Source: Thermoflexia bacterium (GTDB taxonomy: Bacteria; Chloroflexota; Anaerolineae; B4-G1; DUEL01). Taken from it: a stretch of 63,757 nucleotides of DNA. The notes under the pieces are model-generated. The model searched no databases and had not been told where the DNA came from. It worked only from the letters and a program-made list of their open reading frames with translations. Position numbers and translations under genes: made by a program. The stretch is taken from contig DUEL01000010.1 in assembly GCA_011192125.1 (NCBI GenBank), forward strand, positions 1,727 to 65,483, written 5' to 3'. Positions 50,224-60,012 of this stretch are shown here, piece after piece. How positions within the stretch are numbered: position 1 is the stretch's first letter; each line of letters begins with the position of its first letter.

Positions 50224-51651
50224 GTGACCATCCAGTTCGGCACCGACGGCTGGCGGGCCGTCATTTCCGACACCTTCACCTTTGCCAACCTGCGGCTGGT
50301 GGCCCAGGCCATCGCCGACTACGTCCGCGAGGAGAGCGAAGCGGAGAGCCCCGAGGTGGTGGTCGGCTTCGACACCCGGTTCCTCTCCGACCGGTACGCT
50401 GCGGAGGTGGCGCGGGTGATGGCGGGCAACGGGATCGTCGCTCACCTCACTCGGGCCGACGCACCCACCCCGGCCGTCTCCTACGCCGTTGTCCACAAGA
50501 AGGCTGCCGCCGGGGTGATGATCACCGCCAGTCACAATCCGCCCCGGTACAACGGGGTGAAGTTGAAGGCTGCCTTCGGTGGGTCGGCCCTGCCCGAGCA
50601 GGCCCATCGAGTGGAGCGTATCCTGGCCCAGAACCAGGAGCGGGCCCGCGGGCCGAACGTGATGGACTACGGAAAGGCCTTGGAGATGGGGCTGATCCAT
50701 CGGTTCGACCCCGCCTGGTCGTATTATGAGCACCTGACGGGATTGGTGGACCTGGACGTGATCTCGGCGGGGGAACTGCGGGTGATCGCCGACGCGATGT
50801 ACGGCTCCGCCCGCAAATGCTTCGCCGATATGCTGGCCCGGACCCGCTGCCGGGTGCGGGAGATCCGAGGGGAGATGAACCCCGGTTTCGGCGGTATCCA
50901 CCCTGAGCCCATCGCCCGCTACCTGACCGCCCTCTCCGCCGCCATCCGCGCCGACCAGGCGGATGTGGGCCTCGCCACCGACGGGGATGGGGATCGGATC
51001 GGCGCGATGGACGCGCACGGGAACTTCGTGGACCCGCACCACATCTTCGCTTTGGTGCTCCGCCACCTGGTGGAGGACCGGGGGATGCGGGGAACGGTGG
51101 TCCGTTCGGTCTCCACCACCCGGATGGTGGACCGGCTGGCAGAGCGGTACAACCTGCCGCTGGTGGAGACCCCGGTCGGCTTCAACCACATCGCCGACCG
51201 AATGCTCAACGACGACGTGCTCATCGGCGGGGAAGAATCGGGGGGGTTCTCTATCAAAGGACACATCCCCGAAGGGGACGGGGTGCTGATGGGCCTCCTG
51301 CTCTTGGAGGCGGTCGCGGCAGCGAGCGTCCCCCTGCACGAACTGGTGGAGCAGATCCAGGTCGAGGTGGGACCGGCCTACTACGCCCGACGGGACCTCC
51401 CGCTGCGCCATCCGATCTCTAAGAAGGAAATGGTCGCCCGGTTGACCCAGGAGGCCCCTTCGACCCTCGCCGGGGAGTCGGTGGTCGACGTCCAGACCAT
51501 CGACGGGGTCAAGTACCTCCTGGCAGACGACGCCTGGCTGCTGATCCGGCCTTCTGGGACCGAGCCGGTCCTGCGCGTGTACGCGGAGGCGCGGACTCCG
51601 GAGGAACTGGAGGTGCTTCTGGGCTTCGGTGAGCAGATGGCCCGGGCATAG
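50224..51651 (+). CDS. Phosphoglucomutase/phosphomannomutase
   Basis: 475 residues, GTG start after AGGAGGAGGAAGT. Four alpha-D-phosphohexomutase domains: FGTDGWRA at the start, catalytic phosphoserine in GVMITASHNPPRYNG, metal loop ATDGDGDRIGA, sugar loop GGEESGGFS, phosphate loop RPSGTEPVLRVYAEA. Interconverts hexose 1- and 6-phosphates. Confidence 0.95.
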   Translation: MTIQFGTDGWRAVISDTFTFANLRLVAQAIADYVREESEAESPEVVVGFDTRFLSDRYAAEVARVMAGNGIVAHLTRADAPTPAVSYAVVHKKAAAGVMITASHNPPRYNGVKLKAAFGGSALPEQAHRVERILAQNQERARGPNVMDYGKALEMGLIHRFDPAWSYYEHLTGLVDLDVISAGELRVIADAMYGSARKCFADMLARTRCRVREIRGEMNPGFGGIHPEPIARYLTALSAAIRADQADVGLATDGDGDRIGAMDAHGNFVDPHHIFALVLRHLVEDRGMRGTVVRSVSTTRMVDRLAERYNLPLVETPVGFNHIADRMLNDDVLIGGEESGGFSIKGHIPEGDGVLMGLLLLEAVAAASVPLHELVEQIQVEVGPAYYARRDLPLRHPISKKEMVARLTQEAPSTLAGESVVDVQTIDGVKYLLADDAWLLIRPSGTEPVLRVYAEARTPEELEVLLGFGEQMARA

Positions 51652-51677
51652 GTTGTTAAGAGAGGAGAGGGGAGGCG

Positions 51678-53393
51678 ATGACGGAGATGAGGTCATCGGT
51701 GTGGGCATCGAAACCCCGGGATACGGTTCAGGCCCTGTTCCCTGATGGGCGGACCTTCGAGGCGGCCATCGGTACGCCGGTGGAGGCCTTCGTCCGCGCG
51801 GCTTATCCGGACCATCGGGTCCCGATCATCGCCGCGCTGGTCAACGGGGAACTGAGGGAACTGGCCTACTCCCTCCAGCGGGATGCGGACATCGCGCCCG
51901 TCTTCCTGTCCGATTCCGATGGGGTACGGATTTACCGGCGATCACTGGCCTTCCTGATGGTCGCCGCCATTTCCGAACTGTATCCCGATCTGCAGGTGGT
52001 GGTGGACCACTCCCTGCCGTTCGGCGGTTACTTCTGCCGGGTGCTGGGGCGGGAGGAGTTCTCCGCCGAGGAACTACAGACTGTCGAGGCGCGGATGCGG
52101 GCCATCGTGGAGGAGGACGCCCCGATCACGAAGGAGCGGGTCCCCATCGAGGACGCGTTAGCGATGTTCCGCCAGCGGAGGCAAGACGACAAAGTTCGCC
52201 TCTTCTCCCGCCGTCGGAAGGATTACCTCACCCTTTATCGACTGCACGATTACCGGGACTACTTCCACGGCTATATGGTACCCTCCACCGGCTATCTCCG
52301 GTACTTCGCCCTTCGCCCTTCGCCGCCGGGTTTCGTCCTTCAGTATCCCCGCCGTCATCGGCCGACGGAGTTGCTGCCCTATGCGGAGTATCCCCGTCTG
52401 AGCGCGGTCTTCCGGGAGTATGGGAACTGGTTGCGGCTGTTGGGTGTGGAGGACGTCGGCAGCCTCAACGATGCGGTAGAGAACGGACGCATCCGAGAGA
52501 TCATCCTGGTCTCGGAGGCCCTGCACGAGGAGCGCATCGCTTCCATCGCCCACGAGATCGCCGCGCAGCGGGATCGGATCCGGCTGGTCCTTATCGCTGG
52601 CCCTTCCGCCTCCGGTAAGACCACCTTCTCCAAGCGGCTCTGTATCCAGTTGCTGGCCCACGGCGTTCGGCCCTTCCCCCTGGCGTTGGACGACTACTTC
52701 GTGGATCGAGATAAGACCCCCCGCGACGAGAAGGGGGAGTACGACTTTGAGGCACTGGAGGCGCTGGACCTCCCCTTCTTCAACGAGCAGTTGCTGGCGC
52801 TGATGGAAGGGAAGGAGGTCACGCTTCCCCGGTTCGACTTCCAGGCGGGCAAGCGTCGGGAGGGGCCCACGGTGCGGTTGGGACCCGACCACATCATCAT
52901 TGTCGAAGGGATCCACGGGCTGAACCCCCGGTTGGTGCCGGCGATCCCGCGGGAGTGGACCTACCGAATCTACGTCTCCGCGCTCACCCAGTTGAACATG
53001 GACCGGCACAACCGGGTGCCGACCACGGACACCCGGCTGATCCGCCGCATCGTGCGGGATGCCACCTTCCGGGGATACACCGCCGAGGAGACGCTGAACC
53101 GCTGGGAGTCGGTCCGTCGGGGGGAGAAGCGGCACATCTTCCCCTACCAGGAGCACGCCGACGTGATGTTCAACTCGGCGCTGGTCTACGAGTTGGCGGT
53201 GCTGAAGCCGCTGGTAGAGCCGCTGTTGCTGCAGATCGAACCTCCCAGCCCGCGCCGTGTGGAGGCCAAGCGGCTCCTGGCCTTCCTGGAGTGGTTCACC
53301 CCCTGCCCGCCGGACCTGGTGCCGGATAACTCCATCCTTCGGGAGTTCATCGGCGGCTCCATTCTGCGGGATTACATTCCGGTCGGTAAATAG
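51678..53393 (+). CDS. Nucleoside kinase with N-terminal TGS and threonyl-tRNA-synthetase-like domains
   Basis: 571 residues. TGS-like region (about 18-75: VQALFPDGRTFEAAIGTPVEAFV), then a second-additional-domain-like part (VVVDHSLPFGGYFCRVLG) as in threonyl-tRNA synthetase editing modules but without its catalytic HxxxH, and a C-terminal uridine-kinase/phosphoribulokinase domain with Walker A AGPSASGKTTFSKRL, ALDDYFVDRDKTPRDE and IIVEGIHGLNP. This architecture is known for a family of bacterial nucleoside kinases. Last gene of the tsaE operon. Confidence 0.92.
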   Translation: MTEMRSSVWASKPRDTVQALFPDGRTFEAAIGTPVEAFVRAAYPDHRVPIIAALVNGELRELAYSLQRDADIAPVFLSDSDGVRIYRRSLAFLMVAAISELYPDLQVVVDHSLPFGGYFCRVLGREEFSAEELQTVEARMRAIVEEDAPITKERVPIEDALAMFRQRRQDDKVRLFSRRRKDYLTLYRLHDYRDYFHGYMVPSTGYLRYFALRPSPPGFVLQYPRRHRPTELLPYAEYPRLSAVFREYGNWLRLLGVEDVGSLNDAVENGRIREIILVSEALHEERIASIAHEIAAQRDRIRLVLIAGPSASGKTTFSKRLCIQLLAHGVRPFPLALDDYFVDRDKTPRDEKGEYDFEALEALDLPFFNEQLLALMEGKEVTLPRFDFQAGKRREGPTVRLGPDHIIIVEGIHGLNPRLVPAIPREWTYRIYVSALTQLNMDRHNRVPTTDTRLIRRIVRDATFRGYTAEETLNRWESVRRGEKRHIFPYQEHADVMFNSALVYELAVLKPLVEPLLLQIEPPSPRRVEAKRLLAFLEWFTPCPPDLVPDNSILREFIGGSILRDYIPVGK

Positions 53394-53461
53394 GTTCAGT
53401 GCTGCCGAAGCCGGACCGGTTTGTGAGCAGCCGCTCCAGAATGTCGAGTGGCCGGAAAGTC

Positions 53462-53505
53462 AGAGGCACGAGGACGGGTGGCTCGCAGGCCGTCCTCGTG
53501 CCTCT
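53462..53505. terminator. Bidirectional hairpin between convergent genes
   Basis: AGAGGCACGAGGACGG and its exact complement, a 16-bp perfect stem with a 12-base loop, in the 141-bp gap between the nucleoside kinase and the convergent secreted-protein gene. No long T-run on either side. Confidence 0.65.
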
Positions 53506-53534
53506 CGCGTTGCTGGAAGCGGTCAGTCGTCCGG

Positions 53535-56333
53535 CTACTGGTAGTTCTTCACCACGAGCGGTAGGTAGATGTAGGCTCTTTCCATTCTCAGGAGCACCGT
53601 GCAGGTCCGGTCAACGGACATAGTGACCGTGCATTGGGTGTTGGTGATGCAAGAGGTGCAGTCCCCTCCCCAGCCGAGGAACTCGGTGGAGGAGGCGGTG
53701 CTCAGCGTCAGCGTGACGACGGTGTTCGGCTGGTAGTCCGCCCAGTGGTCCCCGGCCCCGGTGTCGATGCCGGCCGGGTTGGAGGTCACGCGGCCGCTGC
53801 CGTTTCCTTCCTCCCTCACCCACAGGCGGTTCAGGTCGCTCTTGTAGGCGTAGCGGAGGTCCTTGTTCTTCTCATCGTAGTAACTGATGTGAGGCAGCCC
53901 GTCCGCATCCACTCCGATGGAAGTGTACTGACCCACATCCCCCTCGGCGTGCACCCGCTCGATGTGCCAACCCTCGGCGTCCTTGTAGGCGTACTTGAGG
54001 TCCTTGTTGTCCACGTCGTAGTAAGAGATGTGGGGGTAGCCGTTCCGGTCCAGCGCGATGGAGACGTAATTGCCTATGTCGCCGAAGGAATCCACCGTCC
54101 AGGTGATCCAGCCGGAGGCGTCCCGGTATGCGTACACCAGATCGTTGCCGGTGTAGTAGGCGACGTGAGGGCGGCCGCTTCCGTCGAGGGCGATGGCGGT
54201 GTCGTATCCCCACCTTGGGTCCACGGTCTCGATGTGCCAGCCGGACGCATCCTTGTAGGCGTACTTGACGTCCAAATTGTCCCAGTTGATGTAGGAGATG
54301 TGGGGATAGCCGTTCTGGTCGAGGGCGATGGATGATTCCTTACCCACGTTACCGCTGTTGTCCACGGTCTCGATGTGCCAGCCGGATGCATCCTTGTAGG
54401 CGTAGAGCAGATCGAAGTTGGTCACATCTCGGAAGGAGACGTGGGGATAACCCTGTCCGTCGACCGCGATGTCGTTCTCATACCCGGTGGAGCCGATGGT
54501 CTCGGTGATCCAACCCGTGGCTCCGCGGTAGGCGTAATACAGGTTGGGGGGATAGTACAGACTCGTGTGGTACGCGAACACCATATGGGGCCGGTCGTTC
54601 GAGTCCAGCGCGAGGGAGGTGTATTCACCGGAGACGTTCTGGTCGTAGACGGTCTCCACGTGCCAATCCTTACCGTCTTGGTAGGCGTATTTGGCGTCCC
54701 GGTAGGAGATGCGGTGGTAGCCGATATGGGGGTATCCCTGGGAGTCCATAGCGAGGGAGGTGTACGTTCCTACGTTACCTGCCTGGTCCACTGTCTCGTC
54801 CTTCCAGTTCCCTCCGGCGGTTCCGGTGATGTAGGTGAGGGTGCCGTCGCCGTAGTCATGCAGGCTGATGTGGAGTTGGCCTGCTGGCGTCGCAGCGATG
54901 GAGATGTACTCGGGATCTGTCGTCATCCCGCTCAGCCGCTGGATGTTCCAGGAATCGCCTTCTTTGTAAGCGACGCGGACTTCAGAATACCCGAACCCGC
55001 CTACGTGGCGATAGGCGATGTAGGGCCGGCCGTTCTGGTCCACGGCGATGTCGTGGTGTTTCCCTTCGCTATAAGCGGTGGCTTCTACGGTCTGGGTGAT
55101 CCAGTTAGAGCCGTCGTAGTAGGCGTACCAGAGATCGTACTCCCTGTCGCTGTAATCGTACGTGCTGTAACTGACGTGCATCCGGTCGTTCGAATCGATT
55201 GCGATGGAGGGTTTCTGCGGCTCCTGAGAGGAGATCTGCTCGGCGGTCCACGTAGAGCCGTCCCTGTAGGCGTGCATAAAGGCCGAGTCGGAATCCCGTT
55301 CGTAAACAACGTGCGGCCGGTTGTTCGAGTCGACGGCGAGGGAGACCCAGGTCCCATCGTAATCCTCCACGGCCGTCTCGAAGGACCAGCCGGTGCCGTC
55401 GTTGTAGGCGTACAGGAGATCGTACCGGCCGCTCCAGTTGCCGAGCCAGACGCTGTAAGCCAGGTGGGGGCGGCCCTGGGAGTCGAGGTCAAAGCCGACG
55501 TGACAGGGCTCAAGGCCGGAGCGGGTGTCCACTGTCTCGACGTGCCAGCCGCTCCCGTCCTTGTAAGCGTACTTCACAGCGTTGTTCTCGACGTCGTAGT
55601 AGGCGATGTGGGGGTACCCGTTCCCGTCGAGGACCAGTGTGGGCCAGTAGCCGACGCGAGCGGAGTCGTCCACCGTCTCGTACCGCCACATCGCGCCGTC
55701 GAACCAAGCGTAGTAAAGGTGTTCGGTTTCGCTAGAATATCCCTCCTGATAGCCGCCGTAGGCGATATGGGGTCTGCCCTGATCGTCTACAACGATGCTG
55801 CTCTGGGCGAAGACCTTGGGGCAGTCGACGCATTCGAGGTGCCAGAACGGACCATAGACTTCTTTGAGCACGCTCGTATCTGAATAGGTGGGGTTCGCGG
55901 CGAGGTAAGCGGTGACGGTCACGACAACGGTGGTTCCCGGGGGAGAGTTCGCGTCCATCTGGACCGTAACGTCGAAGGATGCGCTCTTTCCGTCGCCGAC
56001 GGTGCCCAGTGAGGAGGGTATGGAGACGACGGTCACCGAGGGGGAGGAGGTGTAGGTGATGTTCACCGTGTCGGTGAGGCCGGTCTGGTTGACGAAGCGC
56101 ATGTGGTAGGTGAGGTTCACCCCCGGCTGGCCGATCTCCCAGACGGAGGCGGGGTGGAGGATGGCTCCGCTTGAGGCTGTGGCGATTCTCATGTCCAGTG
56201 CGAAGGCGGGCGGAACTTCCCATCCTGTTGCCAGTACCCACACGCCAGCCAGCACCACGGGAAGGAGTGCGAACAGTGCCAGGAGTCTCCTACGGGAATT
56301 CCGTGAAATGGAACTGTAGCCTATAGAGTACAT
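53535..56333 (-). CDS. Giant secreted beta-propeller-like repeat protein with YLPLV C-terminal tail
   Basis: 932 residues. Signal sequence with basic start and hydrophobic core (RRRLLALFALLPVVLAGVWVLA, cleavage plausible near AFA-LD). Ig/DUF11-like domain (about 60-160), then roughly fifteen degenerate repeats of 45-50 residues with the core DGxGWHIETVD...SIALDxNGYPHISYYD (about 165-835), probably forming one or two propellers. Near the end an InlB/BR-type domain (GNGSGRVTSNPAGI, FLGWGGDCTSC, CTVTM) and the tail YIYLPLVVKNYQ. SARP-type repeats at 56480-56499 lie 147 bases upstream. Role unknown; surface binding or hydrolysis is possible. Confidence 0.88.
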   Translation of the reverse strand: MYSIGYSSISRNSRRRLLALFALLPVVLAGVWVLATGWEVPPAFALDMRIATASSGAILHPASVWEIGQPGVNLTYHMRFVNQTGLTDTVNITYTSSPSVTVVSIPSSLGTVGDGKSASFDVTVQMDANSPPGTTVVVTVTAYLAANPTYSDTSVLKEVYGPFWHLECVDCPKVFAQSSIVVDDQGRPHIAYGGYQEGYSSETEHLYYAWFDGAMWRYETVDDSARVGYWPTLVLDGNGYPHIAYYDVENNAVKYAYKDGSGWHVETVDTRSGLEPCHVGFDLDSQGRPHLAYSVWLGNWSGRYDLLYAYNDGTGWSFETAVEDYDGTWVSLAVDSNNRPHVVYERDSDSAFMHAYRDGSTWTAEQISSQEPQKPSIAIDSNDRMHVSYSTYDYSDREYDLWYAYYDGSNWITQTVEATAYSEGKHHDIAVDQNGRPYIAYRHVGGFGYSEVRVAYKEGDSWNIQRLSGMTTDPEYISIAATPAGQLHISLHDYGDGTLTYITGTAGGNWKDETVDQAGNVGTYTSLAMDSQGYPHIGYHRISYRDAKYAYQDGKDWHVETVYDQNVSGEYTSLALDSNDRPHMVFAYHTSLYYPPNLYYAYRGATGWITETIGSTGYENDIAVDGQGYPHVSFRDVTNFDLLYAYKDASGWHIETVDNSGNVGKESSIALDQNGYPHISYINWDNLDVKYAYKDASGWHIETVDPRWGYDTAIALDGSGRPHVAYYTGNDLVYAYRDASGWITWTVDSFGDIGNYVSIALDRNGYPHISYYDVDNKDLKYAYKDAEGWHIERVHAEGDVGQYTSIGVDADGLPHISYYDEKNKDLRYAYKSDLNRLWVREEGNGSGRVTSNPAGIDTGAGDHWADYQPNTVVTLTLSTASSTEFLGWGGDCTSCITNTQCTVTMSVDRTCTVLLRMERAYIYLPLVVKNYQ

Positions 56334-56464
56334 TTGCCCCTCCTGATCTGATGCTGTGGAGATACGCCGCTACCGTCCTCTCGCCAAGGTCTCTATCGGG
56401 GAGGACCGAACGAAGCGCGGGGGACGACAGTGGTTGATGAGATGTTCTGTCTTCCCCTTTATGC

Positions 56465-56470
56465 TATAAT
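56465..56470 (+). promoter_or_regulatory. -10 element upstream of the AfsR-like gene
   Basis: TATAAT at 56465-56470; no convincing -35 (ATGTTC at 17 bp). The SARP-type repeats begin ten bases downstream, over the expected transcription start. Confidence 0.45.
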
Positions 56471-56479
56471 GTGCAGGAA

Positions 56480-56499
56480 GCGTGAACAGATCGTGAAAA
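56480..56499. promoter_or_regulatory. SARP-type direct repeat, site 1
   Basis: CGTGAAC (56480) and CGTGAAA (56491), start-to-start spacing 11 bp. Read on the minus strand it is TTTTCACG-ATCT-GTTCACG, resembling AfsR/PhoP-type GTTCACC direct repeats, with CATTAT eight bases further as a possible -10 for the secreted-protein gene. 17 of 20 bases match site 2. Confidence 0.55.
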
Positions 56500-56558
56500 C
56501 TCTCCTAATCCGACCTGTCGTTGCCTCTTTGTGTTGAGCGGACCTTCCGGGGGGAGGG

Positions 56559-59500
56559 ATGGTGGCTGCGGAACTACGGTTGCGGTTGCTTGGAGGTGTG
56601 GAGGTCTCTCTGGATGGGGAGCCTGTGGGGGAGGCGCTCTCCTCTAAACCGCTGGCCCTTCTCATCTATCTGGCCGTTACCGGCCGTCCCCATTCCCGCG
56701 CCGCACTGGCCGGCCTCCTGTGGGGAGAACGGCCTGAGGTCCAGGCGTTGACCAATCTTCGGCAAGCCCTGGCCCAACTTCGCCGGGTCGTCCCCGCCCA
56801 TCTCCGCGTCACCCGTCGCGCCGTCGCTTTTGAGCGGGGGGCGCCGTACTGGCTGGACGTGGAGGCGTTCGAGGGAAAGGTGCGAGAAGCAGAAGACATA
56901 AGCCGGGGGGGAGAGATGGGGGTGACGGCGCTGGAGGAGGCGCTGGCGCTGTACCGGGGAGACCTCCTGGAGGGGTTCTACGTGCGGGAGGCGCCGGCTT
57001 TTGAAGAATGGGTTGCCCTCCAGCGGGAGTACCTGCGCACCCGTGCCCTGGAGGCCCTGCACGTCCTGGCTGCCTACTATACCGACCGGGGGAATTATGT
57101 CCGCGCTCTCCACTATGTGGATCGGCTCATCGCGCTGGACTCCTGGCAAGAGGAGGCGCACCGCCACCGGATGCTCCTGCTGGCCCGACTGGGGCGGCAC
57201 AGCGAGGCTTTGGCACAGTACGAGGCCTGTCGCCAGATCCTGTGGCAGGAGTTCGGCGTGGAGCCTTCGGCGGAGACGCAACGGTTGTACGAGCGCATCC
57301 TGGCCGCACGGCGGGTACGTCGCCACCCCTTGCCTCCCCAGCCCACTCCCTTTGTCGGTCGAGAGGAGGAATTGGAGCACCTCGCTCGGCTCCTGGCCGA
57401 TCCGGCCTGCCGCCTGTTGACCCTCACCGGCCCTGGTGGCATCGGCAAGACCCGCCTGGCGCTTCAGGCAGCGGAGCGGAGCGGCGGTCAGTTCCTCCAC
57501 GGCGTCCATTTCGTCCCCCTGACCGCTCTTCCCTCGGCTCTGTTCCTCCCTTCCGCCATCCTGCGGGTCCTTGAGGTCTCCCCTCGAGGGGGAGTGGATC
57601 CCAAGGCGTCGCTGTTGGGCTATCTGCGGGACAAGGAGATGCTGCTGGTGCTGGACGGCTTCGAGCACCTGCTGGAGGGAGCACCGTTGCTGGCCGAGAT
57701 TCTGGAGAGTTCCCCCGATGTCAAACTTCTGGTCACCTCCCGTGAACGGCTGAACCTCCGGTGGGAATGGGTCGTTCCGGTGGGTGGGTTGCAGGTGCCG
57801 CCGGACGGCCGAGCCGCCGACCCGGAGGCTTACAGCGCGGTTCGTCTCTTCCTCCAATCCGCCCGCCGGGTTCACCCTCACTTCTCTCTCGAAGAAGGGG
57901 TGGGGTCTGTGACCCGCATCTGCCGTCTGGTAGAGGGATCCCCTCTGGGGATCGAACTGGCCGCGGCGTGGGTGCAGACGCTTCCTGCCGGAGAGGTGGT
58001 GCGCCGGATGGAGCAGAGTTTGGACTTCCTGAGGGCGACGGCGCAGGATGTTCCACCGCGCCATCGGAGCCTCCGCGCTGTGTTCGATTCCTCCTGGCGC
58101 TTGCTCTCACCGGAGGAACAGCAGGTCTTCCGACGGCTGTCTGTCTTCCGAGGCGGCTTCGATTCAGGGGCTGCGCGGTGGGTCGCTCGGGCCTCCGCTT
58201 ATCTTCTCTCCGCCCTGGAAGCCAAGTCGCTTCTGCGCCGGGAGGGGACGGAGCGGTACGTGATGCATGAGACGCTGCGGGAGTATGCTGCGGAGATGCT
58301 GCGCCGGGCCCCCGACGAGGAGACGGCGGTGCGGGATCGGCACTGTGCTTTCTATGCCGACCTTCTTCGCCAGGCAGAAGCGCGTAGCAAGCAGGGAGGG
58401 GCGATCGACGAGACGGTAAGGGAGGTCGAGCGGGAGATCGAGAACGTGCGGGCCGGGTGGGCGTGGGCCGTGGAGCGGGGGAGGGCGGAGGACATTGGGA
58501 AGATGGTGGGAATGTTCGCTCGCCTCTACGAAGCACAGGGGCTTTTCAAGGAAGGATTGAGGGCGCTGGATGAGGCCGTGAACCGGCTGGAGGAGGTGGG
58601 TGGGGGGAAGGCAGAACGGATCATCGGCCGCCTCCGGGCGAGGGAGGGGCTTTTTGCCTACTACCTGGGACAGCACGAAAGGGCGCGGGAGTTGGCAAGG
58701 GAAGGGTTGAGGGTCGCCAAGCGGCACGGCGATCGATGGGAGGCTGCCTTTGCCCTCAACGTGTTGGGTATCCTGGCCGGTATACGGGGGGATTACGACG
58801 AGGAGCGACGGCTGTTCGGGGAGGCCCTCGCCTGCTACAGGGCCGTGGGGGACAAAGGGCAGATGGCCATCTTGCTCAACAACCTGGGCATCGCGGAGCG
58901 GTTGGTGGGGGCCTACGATGAGGCAGAGCGGTTCAGCCGGGAGAGTCTGGAGATCGCCAGAGCGCTTGGGGTCCGGCGGACGGAGGCGCGGGCCCTGCAG
59001 AACCTGGCGCTGATCGCCCACTGCCGGGGAGAGTACCGGGAGGCGAAGCGACTCCACGAGGAGAGTTTGAGGATTCTCCGGAAGGAGGGGGACCCGTGGG
59101 GGATCGCGCTGGCGCTGGGGAATATGGGCGAGGCGGCCCGCCTCCTGGGGGAGTACGCCGAGGCGAGGCGGTGCTACGAGGAGAGCCTGGCCTTGCGCCG
59201 TCAGATAGGTGATCGATGGGGAACCGCCATCACGCTCAGCAGTCTGGGGAGCCTGGCTTGCGCGGAGGGGGAGCACCGGACAGCGCGGCGGTACTTCGGA
59301 CAGGCCCTGCGGCTGGCGCTGGAGATCCCCGCGCTCCCGCTGGCGCTGGATGTCCTAGTGGAGTTCTCCGAACTGCTGGTCGCTCAGGGCAGGGAGGAGA
59401 GCGCGCTGGAGGTCCTGGCCCTCTGTCTGGACCATCCGGCCACGGAGGCTTGGGTGCGGGAGAAGGCGGAGAAACGCTTCCAGGAGATCGCCTCCCGTCT

Positions 59501-59579
59501 GCCGCCCGCGGTGGTCACCGAAGCGCGAAAACGGGGGCAGGAGCGGGAGATCGAAGCGGTGGTGACTGAACTTCTGTGA
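56559..59579 (+). CDS. AfsR/SARP-family regulator: wHTH-BTAD-NB-ARC-TPR
   Basis: 1006 residues; ATG 56559 follows GGGGGAGGG. N-terminal OmpR-like winged helix (LRLRLLGGVEVSLDGEPVG...KPLALLIYLAVTGRPHSRAALAGLLW), BTAD helical domain (about 95-245: LYRGDLLEGFYVREAPAFEEWV), NB-ARC ATPase with P-loop TGPGGIGKTRLALQAA (about 292-300), LLVLDGFEHLL and LLVTSRERL, helical region, then at least six TPRs (ALNVLGILAGIRGDYDEERRLF, NNLGIAERLVGAYDEAERF, NLALIAHCRGEYREAKRL). Layout as in AfsR, which activates targets via 11-bp-spaced repeats. It is flanked by two secreted-protein genes. Confidence 0.93.
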   Translation: MVAAELRLRLLGGVEVSLDGEPVGEALSSKPLALLIYLAVTGRPHSRAALAGLLWGERPEVQALTNLRQALAQLRRVVPAHLRVTRRAVAFERGAPYWLDVEAFEGKVREAEDISRGGEMGVTALEEALALYRGDLLEGFYVREAPAFEEWVALQREYLRTRALEALHVLAAYYTDRGNYVRALHYVDRLIALDSWQEEAHRHRMLLLARLGRHSEALAQYEACRQILWQEFGVEPSAETQRLYERILAARRVRRHPLPPQPTPFVGREEELEHLARLLADPACRLLTLTGPGGIGKTRLALQAAERSGGQFLHGVHFVPLTALPSALFLPSAILRVLEVSPRGGVDPKASLLGYLRDKEMLLVLDGFEHLLEGAPLLAEILESSPDVKLLVTSRERLNLRWEWVVPVGGLQVPPDGRAADPEAYSAVRLFLQSARRVHPHFSLEEGVGSVTRICRLVEGSPLGIELAAAWVQTLPAGEVVRRMEQSLDFLRATAQDVPPRHRSLRAVFDSSWRLLSPEEQQVFRRLSVFRGGFDSGAARWVARASAYLLSALEAKSLLRREGTERYVMHETLREYAAEMLRRAPDEETAVRDRHCAFYADLLRQAEARSKQGGAIDETVREVEREIENVRAGWAWAVERGRAEDIGKMVGMFARLYEAQGLFKEGLRALDEAVNRLEEVGGGKAERIIGRLRAREGLFAYYLGQHERARELAREGLRVAKRHGDRWEAAFALNVLGILAGIRGDYDEERRLFGEALACYRAVGDKGQMAILLNNLGIAERLVGAYDEAERFSRESLEIARALGVRRTEARALQNLALIAHCRGEYREAKRLHEESLRILRKEGDPWGIALALGNMGEAARLLGEYAEARRCYEESLALRRQIGDRWGTAITLSSLGSLACAEGEHRTARRYFGQALRLALEIPALPLALDVLVEFSELLVAQGREESALEVLALCLDHPATEAWVREKAEKRFQEIASRLPPAVVTEARKRGQEREIEAVVTELL

Positions 59580-59584
59580 GATGT

Positions 59585-59839
59585 CTAGCGGGGTGGCCCC
59601 TGTATGGGCGAACCCCCATCCTCGTTCCGGCCCCCTTCCTCCTCAGCCAGGCGACGGCGCAGGAAGCGCACCATCGCCTCCATCCCTTCGAACCCCCATC
59701 GTTGGCCGGTGTGGGGGTCCTCCAGGCTGAACCGCCACCGTATCTCCCCGCCCTCCCTTCCCCGCTCCTCCCAGCAGCGAAGCAGGTAGGCGAAGTAACG
59801 CGGTGGTGCCCCGGGAGTCGGTGTGTGTGCCTGTCCCAT
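59585..59839 (-). CDS. Small conserved protein (84 residues)
   Basis: From ATG 59839: MGQAHTPTPGAPPRYFAYL, a WRFSLEDPHTGQRWGFEGMEAMVRFL core and a charged tail. The aromatic-rich beta/alpha pattern looks like a small single domain; function unknown. Convergent with the AfsR-like gene (stops five bases apart) and preceded by SARP-type site 2, so it is a candidate target of that regulator. Confidence 0.7.
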   Translation of the reverse strand: MGQAHTPTPGAPPRYFAYLLRCWEERGREGGEIRWRFSLEDPHTGQRWGFEGMEAMVRFLRRRLAEEEGGRNEDGGSPIQGPPR

Positions 59840-59925
59840 TGGGGTCGATCCTCCCGTGGCACAGGACGGCCGGGATGGTCTCTTTCGCCTCCGTCTGTGC
59901 CGTGCTCTTAATGTAAATTGAGGTG

Positions 59926-59945
59926 CGTGAAAGAATCGTGAAAAA
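59926..59945. promoter_or_regulatory. SARP-type direct repeat, site 2
   Basis: CGTGAAA (59926) and CGTGAAA (59937), spacing 11 bp, 87 bases upstream of the 84-residue gene in the same relative orientation as site 1. One unit overlaps the T-run of the terminator at 59941-59999. Confidence 0.55.
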
Positions 59946-59999
59946 CGAGGGGCAGCCTCCCGAGGTATACCGCTTGCGGTTGAGAGGGAGGCTGCCCGG
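59941..59999 (-). terminator. Intrinsic terminator of the LVIVD-repeat gene
   Basis: On the minus strand GGGCAGCCTCCC ... GGGAGGCTGCCC, 12-bp stem, then CTCGTTTTT. Thirteen bases after the stop codon at 60013. Confidence 0.8.
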
Positions 60000-60012
60000 G
60001 TGTTAGGGTTGG

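Noticed and set aside
49486..51708. 740-codon minus-strand open frame
   Set aside because: Antisense of the uracil-DNA glycosylase and phosphohexomutase genes, both with clear catalytic motifs.
54375..55883. 502-codon plus-strand open frame with repeated VGVLDV-like peptides
   Set aside because: Antisense of the secreted repeat protein; its periodicity just mirrors that protein's repeats.
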